From assembly GCA_007695355.1 (NCBI GenBank), contig REDX01000303.1, positions 1 through 37,185 of the forward strand: a stretch of DNA of 37,185 bases, read 5' to 3'. Positions 8,398 through 16,795 of the stretch are shown in pieces; position 1 is the stretch's first letter, and each line of letters begins with the position of its first letter. A program made the position numbers and the translations under genes. Below the pieces are notes generated by a model that did no database searches, was not told where the DNA came from, and was given only the letters and a program-made list of their open reading frames with translations. Source of the stretch: Planctomycetota bacterium. GTDB lineage: Bacteria > Planctomycetota > UBA11346.

Positions 8398-9251
8398 GCG
8401 CTGGCCTCGGCCAGGGCATCGTCGAGGCACTGACTGCGGTAGCGCTGGCGCAGGCGCTGGCAGAAGGGCCCTGGCCGGCCGTCAGCAATCTGCTGGCCAT
8501 CGATGCGCACCACTGGCACCAATTCGCGAATCGCCGAGGAAATCCATACCTCATCGGCGGCCAGTAGATCGCCGGGGCGCAGGGCGCCTTGCTCGTCCCA
8601 GGTCAGGCCCATTTCTTGGGCGATACTGGCGATGCCACGGCGGGTAATGCCGTCGAGGCATTGATGCAGGGGGCTGCGCACCGTCATGCCGAAGCGGGCG
8701 TGGATATTGGAAGTCACCCCTTCGCTTAAGCGTCCCTCGGCATCGAGATAAATGGCTTCGTGGGCACCGCTTGCTTGGGCCTTGGCGAGGGCGGGGACAC
8801 CGCAGAGGTAATTCACTGTTTTGTGCTCGGGAAAGGTGCGCTCGCCGAGCCAGGTAATAATATCCACACCCGTTTCATACCAGCTGCTCGGCGGTTCGTG
8901 GAGTTCGCGGATTATTAAAACCAAGCGCGGATTGCGGGCGCCGAAGACGCCCTCGTGGTGGTCGCCGGGGCTGCACACTGCATTGACCTTCACCTCGGTA
9001 TAGCCGTGCTGTTCGCGGGCTTGGCGCAGCCATTGGCGTAATTCCCGCTCGCTGACGAAGGGTTCTATCCCGAAGATGGCCGCCGACGACCACAGCCGCT
9101 GGCAGTGCAGGCCCAGGGCGTGGGGTTCGCCGCCGTAGCTGCGCCAGGTTTCAAAGGCCCCGCAGCCACGCAGAAAGGCGAGGTCGGTGGCTGGAATGAC
9201 GGCTGCCTCCAGCGGGCTTATGGCTCCATTGACGATGGCGAGGTCAGGCAC
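8388..9251 (-). CDS. Class IV PLP-dependent aminotransferase
   Basis: This 287-residue enzyme belongs to the fold-type IV family that includes branched-chain aminotransferase (IlvE), D-amino-acid transaminase (Dat) and aminodeoxychorismate lyase (PabC). The PLP lysine lies in EHKTVNYL, and the cofactor-contacting glutamate in DAEGRLSEGVTSNIHARF. The early block DLAFLRGCGAFETWRSYGG matches the family's substrate loop. Which of the three reactions it performs cannot be decided from motifs; the genes around it (miaB, truD) give no pathway hint. The GTG start at 9249-9251 lies inside the end of miaB, overlapping it by 8 bases, so translation is probably coupled. Confidence 0.85.
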   Translation of the reverse strand: MPDLAIVNGAISPLEAAVIPATDLAFLRGCGAFETWRSYGGEPHALGLHCQRLWSSAAIFGIEPFVSERELRQWLRQAREQHGYTEVKVNAVCSPGDHHEGVFGARNPRLVLIIRELHEPPSSWYETGVDIITWLGERTFPEHKTVNYLCGVPALAKAQASGAHEAIYLDAEGRLSEGVTSNIHARFGMTVRSPLHQCLDGITRRGIASIAQEMGLTWDEQGALRPGDLLAADEVWISSAIRELVPVVRIDGQQIADGRPGPFCQRLRQRYRSQCLDDALAEASACV

Positions 9252-10629
9252 CGCTGGCCACCATGGCCGGGCTCAAGGCTTCGGCGAAGAGGCTTAGCGA
9301 GGTGCTGGAGGTAATACGCACCTTGACCAACTGCCCAGTCCAGGCGAGACGATCCTCGCCATCGGCCCCATAGCGGTCGACCAGAATATTCAAATTGCCA
9401 ATGGAGCGGCCTTGGATGCGGTCGGGGTTCGTTTTACTGAGCCCTTCCACCAGGATTTCGAAACTGCGCCCGTGCAGGCCCTGATACCAGGCCCCCTGCA
9501 TTTCTAATTGCAGGTTAAGCAATTCGTTGCAGCGCGCTTTCTTGACCTCCATCGGTACATCGTCTTCAAGGTTAGCGGCGCCGGTGCCGGGGCGGGGGGA
9601 ATACATAAAAACGTAGGCGCCGCTAAAGTTGACTGTTTCCATGAGCGAGCGGGTGGCCTGAAAGTCCTCCTCGCTCTCCCGGGGAAAGCCGACGATGATG
9701 TCGGTGAGGAGTTCCACCTCTGGCATATAGCGCCGGGCCCGCTCGACAAAATCGAGGTAGCCAGCGCGGGTGTAGCGGCGGCCCATGAGGCGCAGAATGC
9801 GATCGGAGCCGCACTGGGCTGGCACGTGCAGGTGCTTGGCGACCTTGGGCAGTTCGGCCATGGTGGCCAGCAACTCATCGCTAATATCTTTGGGATGGCT
9901 GGTGATAAAGCGCAGGCGCTTGAGCCCTTCGATATCGTGCAGGCGGCGCAGCAGGCGGGCGAGGTTGCTGCCATCGCCCAGGGTTTTGCCGTAGGCGTCC
10001 ACGGTTTGGCCCAGCAAGGTGATTTGGACATGGCCCTGGGCCACCGCTTCCCGGGCCTCGGCCTCGATCAGTTCCGGTGGCCGACTCTTTTCGCGGCCGC
10101 GGGTTTTGGGGACAATGCAGTAGGTGCAATTGTAGTTGCAGCCGCGCATTACCGGAATCCAAGCATTCACTCCATCGCTACGCCGGGTAGACCAATTGCC
10201 ATTACTTTCAAAGTCGCCGAAATCGGTGGCGGCCAAACGGCCCTCTTCTTCAACCTGGAGTAGGAGCTCGGGCAGGCGCACAAATTGATCGGTGCCTACT
10301 ACCAGGTCGAGCTGGGGGTGGGCGGCGAGTAATTCGCCCTGGGCCCGCTGGGCCATACAGCCCATAACCGCCACCCGCAGCCCGGGCTGCTTGGCCTTGC
10401 GCGCCTTAATCGTGCCCAGTCGGCCACGGATCTTGGCCTCGGCATTATCGCGGACGCTGCAGGTATTGTAGATAATAAGATCGGCCTGGTCGGCGTCTGA
10501 CACCTCTTGGTAGCCGGCTTCATTCAGGCGGGCGAGGGCAATATCGGAATCGGCGACGTTCATCTGACAGCCGAAGGTTTCGATATAGACGCGCTTGGCG
10601 CGGGTGGGGCTTTGCTGGGCGCTGCTCAT
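9244..10629 (-). CDS. miaB: tRNA-2-methylthio-N6-isopentenyladenosine synthase
   Basis: MiaB is a radical-SAM methylthiotransferase that adds a methylthio group to isopentenyl-adenosine 37 of tRNAs. The 461-residue product has the N-terminal cluster-binding cysteines in FGCQMN (Cys21), YNTCSVR (Cys57) and VMGCMAQ (Cys91). The radical-SAM triad is in CNYNCTYCIVPKTRGRE, and a C-terminal TRAM domain follows. The CSVR and GREKSRP blocks favour MiaB over its relatives RimO and MtaB. The start is ATG at 10627-10629. It overlaps the downstream aminotransferase and lies 58 bases after the small exported protein gene. Confidence 0.94.
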   Translation of the reverse strand: MSSAQQSPTRAKRVYIETFGCQMNVADSDIALARLNEAGYQEVSDADQADLIIYNTCSVRDNAEAKIRGRLGTIKARKAKQPGLRVAVMGCMAQRAQGELLAAHPQLDLVVGTDQFVRLPELLLQVEEEGRLAATDFGDFESNGNWSTRRSDGVNAWIPVMRGCNYNCTYCIVPKTRGREKSRPPELIEAEAREAVAQGHVQITLLGQTVDAYGKTLGDGSNLARLLRRLHDIEGLKRLRFITSHPKDISDELLATMAELPKVAKHLHVPAQCGSDRILRLMGRRYTRAGYLDFVERARRYMPEVELLTDIIVGFPRESEEDFQATRSLMETVNFSGAYVFMYSPRPGTGAANLEDDVPMEVKKARCNELLNLQLEMQGAWYQGLHGRSFEILVEGLSKTNPDRIQGRSIGNLNILVDRYGADGEDRLAWTGQLVKVRITSSTSLSLFAEALSPAMVASGA

Positions 10630-10687
10630 GGGCGCGGACCCTAGCCGTATTTTCGCCGGCTTCCAGGGACAGCCGATGCTGCGCCGC

Positions 10688-11128
10688 CTAAGGCCTCTCT
10701 GAGCTATCGCCTGCTTCGCGCAGTAAGTGCTCGCGCAGTTCGACTTCTAATAGGCTGATAATGCGATTGGCCAGCACCAGGTCCTTTAGGCTGAGGTTGC
10801 GGGGCTGGCGCAGTTGTTCCCGGAAGTGTTGGATGGCGAGGGGGGGCTGGACATCCAAGTGCTGGAGAATGCCATCGCGGGCACGGAAGCGCTGGATGAG
10901 GTAGCTGCGCTCGGCCTCGGCATCGAGGTACCAATGGGGGGCGGTGAGGGCGGCAAAGTCCCGGCTGCCACGCAGGGACTGGGCCTCTTCCGGGCTGATC
11001 TCCAATTGCGCCGCTAGGCTGATCATCCGCTCTTGGAATTGGGCACGATTGATCAGCGTTAGCTCGGCCGCCGCTGCACCGCCGAGGAAGAAGATAAAAC
11101 AGCAGGCGGTGCAGACGAAACGCAGCAT
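10688..11128 (-). CDS. Small exported protein of unknown function
   Basis: I do not recognise this family. The 146-residue product begins MLRFVCTACCFIFFLGGAAAAE, a clear Sec signal peptide with cleavage likely after AAA. The mature part is helical and charged with no cysteines. It has a repeated pattern of Arg, Gln and Leu, and a C-terminal helix rich in Leu and Glu (LEVELREHLLREAG), which might form a coiled coil or a helical bundle. The ATG at 11126-11128 is chosen over an in-frame GTG 15 bases upstream because AAAGG lies 8-9 bases before it. It sits between the DEAD-box helicase and miaB, co-directional with both; the neighbours do not explain it. Confidence 0.7.
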   Translation of the reverse strand: MLRFVCTACCFIFFLGGAAAAELTLINRAQFQERMISLAAQLEISPEEAQSLRGSRDFAALTAPHWYLDAEAERSYLIQRFRARDGILQHLDVQPPLAIQHFREQLRQPRNLSLKDLVLANRIISLLEVELREHLLREAGDSSERP

Positions 11129-11171
11129 GGACGTACCTTTCACCCAGGTGAGATCAACGCCGGTTGGGATT

Positions 11172-13862
11172 TCAGCGACGCCGGCGGCCTAGGCGAATGC
11201 CGCCAGCAATGGGTTTTAAGAGACGGGGGGTGTTGGCCCCATTGCCATCGGCAATGCTGCGCTTTATGGCGATCGCCGTGCTCGTGGTTATCCCTTCGAT
11301 GAATTCCTCTTCGAGTAAAAGCCCAATGTGCTTTTCAATCTCAAGTAGGAACTGACCATCTTCGGGGGTAATAAAGGTGCGGGCAATGCCTTCTTTGCCC
11401 ATGCGCCCGGTGCGGCCAATGCGGTGCACGTATTCCTCGGGGGTTTCTGGCACATCGTAGTTGACGACGTGGCTTACCGAGGGGATATCGAGGCCGCGGG
11501 CGGCAACATTCGTGGCGATGAGGCAGGTTAATTTACCTTCGCGAAATTGGCGCAGGGCCTGTTCGCGCTTGGCCTGGGTGAGATCACCGTGGATGGCGCC
11601 GGCGCTCAGGGATTTGCCTTTGAGAACCTTGGCCACGCGGTCGGTCTGGTGCTTGGTCTTGCAGAAGACGACCATTTGCTCGGGCTTTTGGGTTTCGATA
11701 AAGTGGGCGAGCACCGCGGTTTTCTTATTTTGATCGACGGCAATGTATTTTTGATCAACTTTGTCGACGGTCACCGATTCGGGCATGACGTGCACGTGCT
11801 CGGGCTCGCGCATATAGTCATTGGCCAGCTTTTTAATCTCGCCTGGCATGGTGGCCGAGAAGAGCATGGTTTGGCGGGTGGCCGGGGTGTGCTTGAGAAT
11901 ATAAGTAATATCTGGCAGAAAGCCGATATCGAGCATTTGATCGGCCTCGTCGAGGACCACCATATTGATGCGCGAGGTATCGAGATTGCGCCGGCGTAGA
12001 TGGTCGATAATCCGGCCAGGGGTGCCGATAACAATGTGCGGCTTGCGCGAGAGGGCCTCGATTTGGTCGTCCATGCCCACGCCGCCGTAGATCAGGGCAG
12101 CGCGCGCGCCGCTGGTGCCGGCCATGCGCACCGTTTCGTGGTGTACCTGGCGGGCCAGTTCGCGGGTGGGGCAGAGCACCAGGGCCACCGGACCCTCGCC
12201 CTGCAGGGTGTAGAGCCGATCGAGGACCGGCAGCATAAAGGCGGCGGTTTTCCCGGTTCCGGTGAGGGCCTGTCCGATGAGGTCTTTGCCGGTGGTAACC
12301 ACCGGGATGGCGGCGGCCTGGATGGGCGAAGGTTCGACATAGCCCATCACCGCGAGATCAGCAAGGATCTGCTCGTTTAGGCCCAGGGGGCGAAAACCCT
12401 CGGCCTTGGCCCGGGCGGCCAACTCTTCAGCCTCTACCGGTTCAAGGGGCAGACTGGGTGCAGTGTCAGCGGGACGATGCCGGCGGCCAGGGGCGGCGAC
12501 TGGCGCTGGTGGGGGTTCGGCCGCCAGTTCTTCCGCGGCCTCGGCATCGGCCTCGGCAATGGTGGCGGCGGCGGGGTTGATCGCGTCCTCGTCATCGCGA
12601 TCGCGCGCAGGGCGATCCCGTCCCCGGCGACCCGTTGGGCCGCGCCGTTCAGCCTCGGGCTGCGCCGGCGCGGTCGCCGCTTTTGGGTCTTGGGGGGCCT
12701 CCTCGGATCTCGGTGCTGTGGCTTCCGGAGCGGGCACGTTTTCGCTAAGGCCTTGGCGAGGGGGCGCTGGCTCGCTGGTATCGGTGTGTTGTCCTCTCGG
12801 CTGATCATCGCTTGATGACTCGGGTGAGACGCTGCCGCCAGGAGCGATGCGAACCTGGGCCTTGCGCAGGGCAAAGAGATCGCCGCGGTCACCGCGCAGG
12901 GAGAAGCCCGGCGCCGCAACCACGCTAATGTGGCCGGCTTCAACGCCTTGTACCGCTTCTTCGCCAATCACGTCGTGGAAATCAGGGTGCGGTAGTCCGC
13001 GGGCGGGAGTTGGGACAACGCCAATTTCGGCAAGGAGCTCGCCGAGGCGGGCCTGGGCCCAGCTAGGAGTGTCGGGATCGCAGAGTTCAAGGATGCCCTG
13101 GGAGAAACCGCGCAGACGATCCAGCACCGGGGGTAGATGGGGCGCTCCCGATTCTAGGCGGGGACGCGCTGGGCGCGCTGGGCGCTGCGCTTCATGGTTT
13201 CGCTCGCTGCGGGCCTCATCGCGGCCGCGGCGTGGAACGCCGTCCTCGTTGCTTGGTGGTGCAGACCGTGGCGGCTCAGAAGGTATCGGCGCAGGGGCTT
13301 TGCTGCCAGGTTCCTCGCTGGGCACAGGAGGGGTAGGACGCGGCGATTCAATCTGCGAGGCGGCGAGTGCTTCGCCGTCTTCATCTGCCTCATTGTCCGC
13401 TTCCGTGGTTTCGGAATCGCCACTCGCATGACTGTCTTGAGGGCTCGAAGCGTCTTCGCCTTCGCGATTGCCGCCCTTGCCACGACGGCGGCGGCGGCGG
13501 CGCTTGCGCTTGCGCGGTTCATCGCTGCCCGATTCCTCCGTCTCAGCCTTGGCCTCAGCCTCAGCCTCCGGGACTGCGGGCTGGCTATGGCGGGGGGGGC
13601 GTGGCTTACTCGGTGAGTTGGTTAAACCGGCGACAGCGGCGGGGTCAAGCACCTCAGGCTCTGGGGCCTTGGGGGCTGCTGCTGCGGGCTTGACCGGAGT
13701 CGGGCTATCAGCGCTTTGATCAAGACGCAGGCGCAGAGTTGAAGAAAGAGCGCCAAGAAGCTCTTGTTTATTCAAGGAGCTGCGATTGGGGACTTGATGC
13801 TCGCCGGCGAGTTTACGCAGGTCTTTAAGGGTCAGGGAATCAAGGGGGGGATGGTCGCTCAT
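11172..13862 (-). CDS. DEAD-box RNA helicase with N-terminal Rho_N-like and GrpE-like domains
   Basis: This is an ATP-dependent RNA helicase of 896 residues, about twice the minimal DEAD-box length. In order: a Rho_N/SAP-like segment (about 8-38, LTLKDLRKLAGEHQV); a low-complexity linker with a run of Arg and Lys near 115-127; a segment at about 240-340 that resembles the C-terminal half of GrpE (see findings); a second disordered acidic and proline-rich linker; and the helicase core at about 487-870. Core motifs: Q-motif PSPIQ, motif I ALTGTGKT (usual AQTGxGKT, so Gln is replaced by Leu), DEAD in VVLDEADQML, SAT in FSATMP, and HRIGRTGR. It ends in a basic tail GRRRR. ATG 13860-13862 is preferred over an upstream TTG because neither has a ribosome-binding site. 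The likely role is ribosome assembly or RNA decay. Confidence 0.9.
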   Translation of the reverse strand: MSDHPPLDSLTLKDLRKLAGEHQVPNRSSLNKQELLGALSSTLRLRLDQSADSPTPVKPAAAAPKAPEPEVLDPAAVAGLTNSPSKPRPPRHSQPAVPEAEAEAKAETEESGSDEPRKRKRRRRRRRGKGGNREGEDASSPQDSHASGDSETTEADNEADEDGEALAASQIESPRPTPPVPSEEPGSKAPAPIPSEPPRSAPPSNEDGVPRRGRDEARSERNHEAQRPARPARPRLESGAPHLPPVLDRLRGFSQGILELCDPDTPSWAQARLGELLAEIGVVPTPARGLPHPDFHDVIGEEAVQGVEAGHISVVAAPGFSLRGDRGDLFALRKAQVRIAPGGSVSPESSSDDQPRGQHTDTSEPAPPRQGLSENVPAPEATAPRSEEAPQDPKAATAPAQPEAERRGPTGRRGRDRPARDRDDEDAINPAAATIAEADAEAAEELAAEPPPAPVAAPGRRHRPADTAPSLPLEPVEAEELAARAKAEGFRPLGLNEQILADLAVMGYVEPSPIQAAAIPVVTTGKDLIGQALTGTGKTAAFMLPVLDRLYTLQGEGPVALVLCPTRELARQVHHETVRMAGTSGARAALIYGGVGMDDQIEALSRKPHIVIGTPGRIIDHLRRRNLDTSRINMVVLDEADQMLDIGFLPDITYILKHTPATRQTMLFSATMPGEIKKLANDYMREPEHVHVMPESVTVDKVDQKYIAVDQNKKTAVLAHFIETQKPEQMVVFCKTKHQTDRVAKVLKGKSLSAGAIHGDLTQAKREQALRQFREGKLTCLIATNVAARGLDIPSVSHVVNYDVPETPEEYVHRIGRTGRMGKEGIARTFITPEDGQFLLEIEKHIGLLLEEEFIEGITTSTAIAIKRSIADGNGANTPRLLKPIAGGIRLGRRRR

Positions 13863-14287
13863 GCGGGGGGGTTCCAATTCAGGGGGACGCAAGCAACCAC
13901 GGCAGCTCGGGGGCCATGCTTGGGGGCATGGTCAATACACCGCTGCGGTGGGTGGTCCGCGGGGTCGTGCAAGGTGGGGATGCAGTGGGCAACGGGCCCA
14001 CGGAAGAGCGCTGGTGAGCCAGCCCCGGTCGGAGTCCCGAAGCCTCTCCAGGCTCAGATCATCGACCAGGGGCGGTGTCCAGCACCCGCATCCGGAGCTG
14101 GGATGGTACGGCCCCCCTCGACCACGGCAAGGGCACAATATCCGGAGCCGGTTTGGTCTTCAGGGTAACCGTTGCAAGCAGGGTGAACAGCCTCCCTAGC
14201 CATCCCATAAAGACCTCTTGCGCCGAGACGAGGCAGCCCAAGATCCGGATGTTAGTTGTCGCCCCTGCAGGCTTGAGGAAGCAGCAA
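13863..14287. other. Divergent intergenic region, no gene seen
   Basis: 425 bases lie between the start codons of the helicase (minus) and the kinase (plus), so promoters for both should be here. No convincing protein is encoded; the open frames across it have no recognisable start or family. Three copies of the palindromic hexamer TCCGGA occur at 14091, 14141 and 14244. The first two sit in near-identical 12-mers (ATCCGGAGCTGG and ATCCGGAGCCGG) exactly 50 bases apart. A GGAAGCAGC string near 14278 recalls the 4.5S RNA apical loop, but the surrounding helix is absent. Confidence 0.5.
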
Positions 14288-15259
14288 ATGAAAGAAATCC
14301 AATATCTCACCTCCTACCGCGTGATCCGCAAGCTTGCCACCGGTGGCATGGGATCGGTCTATTTAGCGGAGCAGTTGGGCGCAGAGGGCTTTCGTAAGAT
14401 TGTGGCGATTAAGACGATTAAGCGGGAATTTCTCCAAAACGATGAGAACGTGCGCCTTTTCGTTGGTGAGGCCAAACTGGTCGCTGACCTGATCCATGAA
14501 AATGTCCTTCAGGTTTATCAACTAGGAGAAACCGGTGGCGTCTACTACATTGTTATGGAGTACGCCAACGGTCATAATCTCGCCGATTTTATTAAAGAGC
14601 ACAAATCCCGGCAGAAGGTAACCAATGTCGAAATTGGCGCCTTTGTTATCTCCCGCATCGCTCGAGCCCTTGATTATGCGCATCGCAAGAGTGATATTAA
14701 CGGCAAGCCCTTGAATGTGGTGCACCGCGATGTTACCCCGTCCAATGTCATAATAACCCTGGGTGGGGTGGTGAAGCTCACTGACTTTGGTATTGCTAAA
14801 GCGGTGACCATGAAAACCCCGGATGAAGCCGAGGTAATCATGGGCAAATTGCCCTACATGAGCCCCGAACAGGCGAAATTCCAAGGCACGACACCGCAAT
14901 CAGATATCTTCTCCCTCGGTCTGGTAATGTACGAGCTCCTCACCAATGTGGTGGTCTACAATGTCAATGACATCGATGATCTCGTTGATAAAATGGACAA
15001 CTTTTCGATTAAGCGGCCAACCCAACTCAACCCGCACATTCCGGCCAAACTTGAGGCGATTATGCTGCGCTGTTTGGAAACCAACCCGGCTAACCGCTAT
15101 CAGAATGCGGAGCAGGTGTGGAAGGATCTCGAACACTACATGTATGATGGCGGCTATGGCCCCACCAACGTGAAGCTGGCCCGCTATCTTGAACGGCTAT
15201 TCCCCCGCGATCCGGATAAGGGCTCTGCCGTGGCCTTGGTGGCCAATAAGGCTCAGTAA
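14288..15259 (+). CDS. Cytoplasmic Ser/Thr protein kinase
   Basis: A eukaryotic-type (Hanks) protein kinase of 323 residues that is essentially a bare catalytic domain. The glycine loop LATGGMGSVYLAE (16-28), the ATP-anchoring Lys42 in VAIKTIK, the catalytic loop HRDVTPSN with Asp148 and Asn153, DFG at 166-168 and the MSPEQ activation-segment end are all intact, so it should be active. There is no transmembrane helix and no PASTA, FHA or TPR extension, which separates it from most bacterial relatives. It must therefore take input from partner proteins. ATG 14288 is chosen because GAGGAA lies 7-8 bases upstream; the frame is open further upstream but without coding character. Substrates cannot be inferred from the neighbours. 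Confidence 0.9.
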   Translation: MKEIQYLTSYRVIRKLATGGMGSVYLAEQLGAEGFRKIVAIKTIKREFLQNDENVRLFVGEAKLVADLIHENVLQVYQLGETGGVYYIVMEYANGHNLADFIKEHKSRQKVTNVEIGAFVISRIARALDYAHRKSDINGKPLNVVHRDVTPSNVIITLGGVVKLTDFGIAKAVTMKTPDEAEVIMGKLPYMSPEQAKFQGTTPQSDIFSLGLVMYELLTNVVVYNVNDIDDLVDKMDNFSIKRPTQLNPHIPAKLEAIMLRCLETNPANRYQNAEQVWKDLEHYMYDGGYGPTNVKLARYLERLFPRDPDKGSAVALVANKAQ

Positions 15260-15634
15260 GTCCTCGGTTCGTTTGCTGGCCTGCATCTAGTCACTGCGCT
15301 TTAGTCGCTTGGTGTGACTGGGCCTGCAGCCTCTGCAAGGTCTTTCGCCTTGGGGATCTCAGCGCCTCTTCGTCTCATCCGATGCACCAACATTGTTCTA
15401 GACTGCGTTAAAAGGTGCCTCTGGGGTCGCTTAAGTTCCCGGTTTTCCCCACCTATAACGATGCGCAATGGAGTAGCCTGGCAATGAATCATCTACCGAG
15501 TATGTACCTTCATGCTTTCGGGCAAGCTGGGTGCCAGCATTTAGGATCTCTGCGGCCAGCGGTTGCCTTATCTATCTGATCGCCACACTGCGCCGCCCGC
15601 CCACCCCTATTCTTTCCCCTGAGGTCGCCCCCCG
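15260..15634. other. Intergenic region before the riboflavin gene, no gene seen
   Basis: 375 bases separate the kinase stop from the ribB-type start. I looked for an FMN riboswitch, expected upstream of riboflavin genes, and its conserved boxes are absent. A small perfect hairpin (GCTGG, 3-base loop, CCAGC) lies at 15526-15538. A 6-bp stem with a long loop (AGTCAC at about 15290, GTGACT at about 15314) lies just after the kinase gene, but neither is followed by a T run. The 63-codon minus-strand frame at 15301-15492 has no recognisable features and is not called. Confidence 0.45.
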
Positions 15635-16771
15635 ATGCCCTTTGCCACCATACCCCAAGCCGTCGAAGCCATCCGTGCTGGCCGCATGGTGGTGCTGGTT
15701 GATGATGAGGATCGGGAGAATGAGGGCGATGTGATTATGGCGGCCGAATTCGCCGACGAGGCTTCCATTGCCTTCATGGCCACTCGCGCCTGCGGCCTGA
15801 TCTGCCTCGCCATGGATGCATCCCTACTCGATCGCCTGGCTTTGCCAATGATGACCAGCCGCAATCGCTCGCGTCTAGGCACGGCCTTTACCGTCTCCAT
15901 TGAGGCCAGCGAGGGTATAACCACCGGCATTAGCGCAGCCGATCGCGCAGCTACGGTGGCAGCGGCGATTAGCGACCATGCCGGTCCTGAGAGCGTGGTT
16001 TCTCCTGGTCACGTCTTTCCGCTGCGGGCGATGGACGGCGGGGTCTTGGTGCGGGCCGGTCATACCGAAGGGTCGATCGATCTCTGCCGCCTTGCCGGTT
16101 TAAAGCCGGCGGCGGTAATTTGCGAAATCCTCAAATCAGACGGACGCATGGCGCGTCGGGATGATCTGGATGCTTTCAGTCAGCATCATGATTTGCTGAT
16201 GGTCACCGTTGCCGATCTCATAGCGTATCGTGAGCAGCGGGAAAGCCTGGTGCAGTTGATCGCTGAAGCCGCAGTGGAAACCGCCGCTGGCCCAGCCCGC
16301 GCTTATGCATACCGCTCGACGGTGCATGGTGATCAGCATCTTGCCCTGGTCTTTGGGAATCGCCTGGGTCCTGGCTGCACGGTAGACGAACCGGTGCGGG
16401 TGCGGGTGCACAAAGAACGTCCCCTGGCCGATGCCTTTGGCTGCGCCTTGCCCCGGGGCGAACTTGGGATTAACGATGCCTTGGCGGCAATGGCTGGAAA
16501 CGATGGGATTTTGCTGTATATTCGCGGTCGCTCTGGAGATCTGCTGGCTACCCAGTTGCTGGACCGCGGGGGGATTCTCCATGCCGAGCGCCCGGTGGGT
16601 TCCATTGGCATGGACCCTCGCGACTATGGAATAGGGGCGCAAATCCTGCGCCAGTTGGGGGTGCGAAAGATGCGTTTGATTACCGCTTCAGATCGCCCGA
16701 TTACGGCCCTCTCGGGATTTGGTCTTGAGGTGGTTGAGCGCTTAAACCCGCAGGCCCAGGGCGGCACTTAA
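15635..16771 (+). CDS. ribB: 3,4-dihydroxy-2-butanone-4-phosphate synthase with degenerate GTP cyclohydrolase II-like domain
   Basis: The first half (about 1-205) is a complete DHBP synthase, which turns ribulose-5-phosphate into the four-carbon riboflavin precursor. It has the acidic DDEDRENEGD loop, GHVFPLRA and RAGHTEGSIDL, all conserved. The second half aligns end to end with GTP cyclohydrolase II, ending PRDYGIGAQILRQLGVRKMR, but the zinc site is gone. Where RibA has a His-Ser-Glu-Cys start and a Cys-Asp-Cys pair, this protein reads VHKERPLADAFG and CALPRGELG (about 257-280), and the GTP-contacting arginine loop is also changed. It therefore resembles the RibBX proteins of other bacteria rather than a working RibBA, and a separate RibA should exist elsewhere. 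Start: ATG with a GAGG 10 bases upstream. panD follows after 24 bases. Confidence 0.9.
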   Translation: MPFATIPQAVEAIRAGRMVVLVDDEDRENEGDVIMAAEFADEASIAFMATRACGLICLAMDASLLDRLALPMMTSRNRSRLGTAFTVSIEASEGITTGISAADRAATVAAAISDHAGPESVVSPGHVFPLRAMDGGVLVRAGHTEGSIDLCRLAGLKPAAVICEILKSDGRMARRDDLDAFSQHHDLLMVTVADLIAYREQRESLVQLIAEAAVETAAGPARAYAYRSTVHGDQHLALVFGNRLGPGCTVDEPVRVRVHKERPLADAFGCALPRGELGINDALAAMAGNDGILLYIRGRSGDLLATQLLDRGGILHAERPVGSIGMDPRDYGIGAQILRQLGVRKMRLITASDRPITALSGFGLEVVERLNPQAQGGT

Positions 16772-16795
16772 ATGCCCGAAAATGGGAGGTAAGCC

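Noticed and set aside
9508-10263. 251-codon plus-strand frame opposite miaB
   Set aside because: Antisense shadow of miaB with no independent features.
14262-14290. GGAAGCAGC string like the 4.5S (SRP) RNA apical loop
   Set aside because: Only nine bases fit; the asymmetric loop and the flanking helices of SRP RNA are missing, and the bases include the kinase ribosome-binding site.
15260-15634. FMN riboswitch upstream of the riboflavin gene
   Set aside because: The conserved RFN boxes (AGGGG-CAGGG, GACCGGCGGT and others) are not present on either strand.
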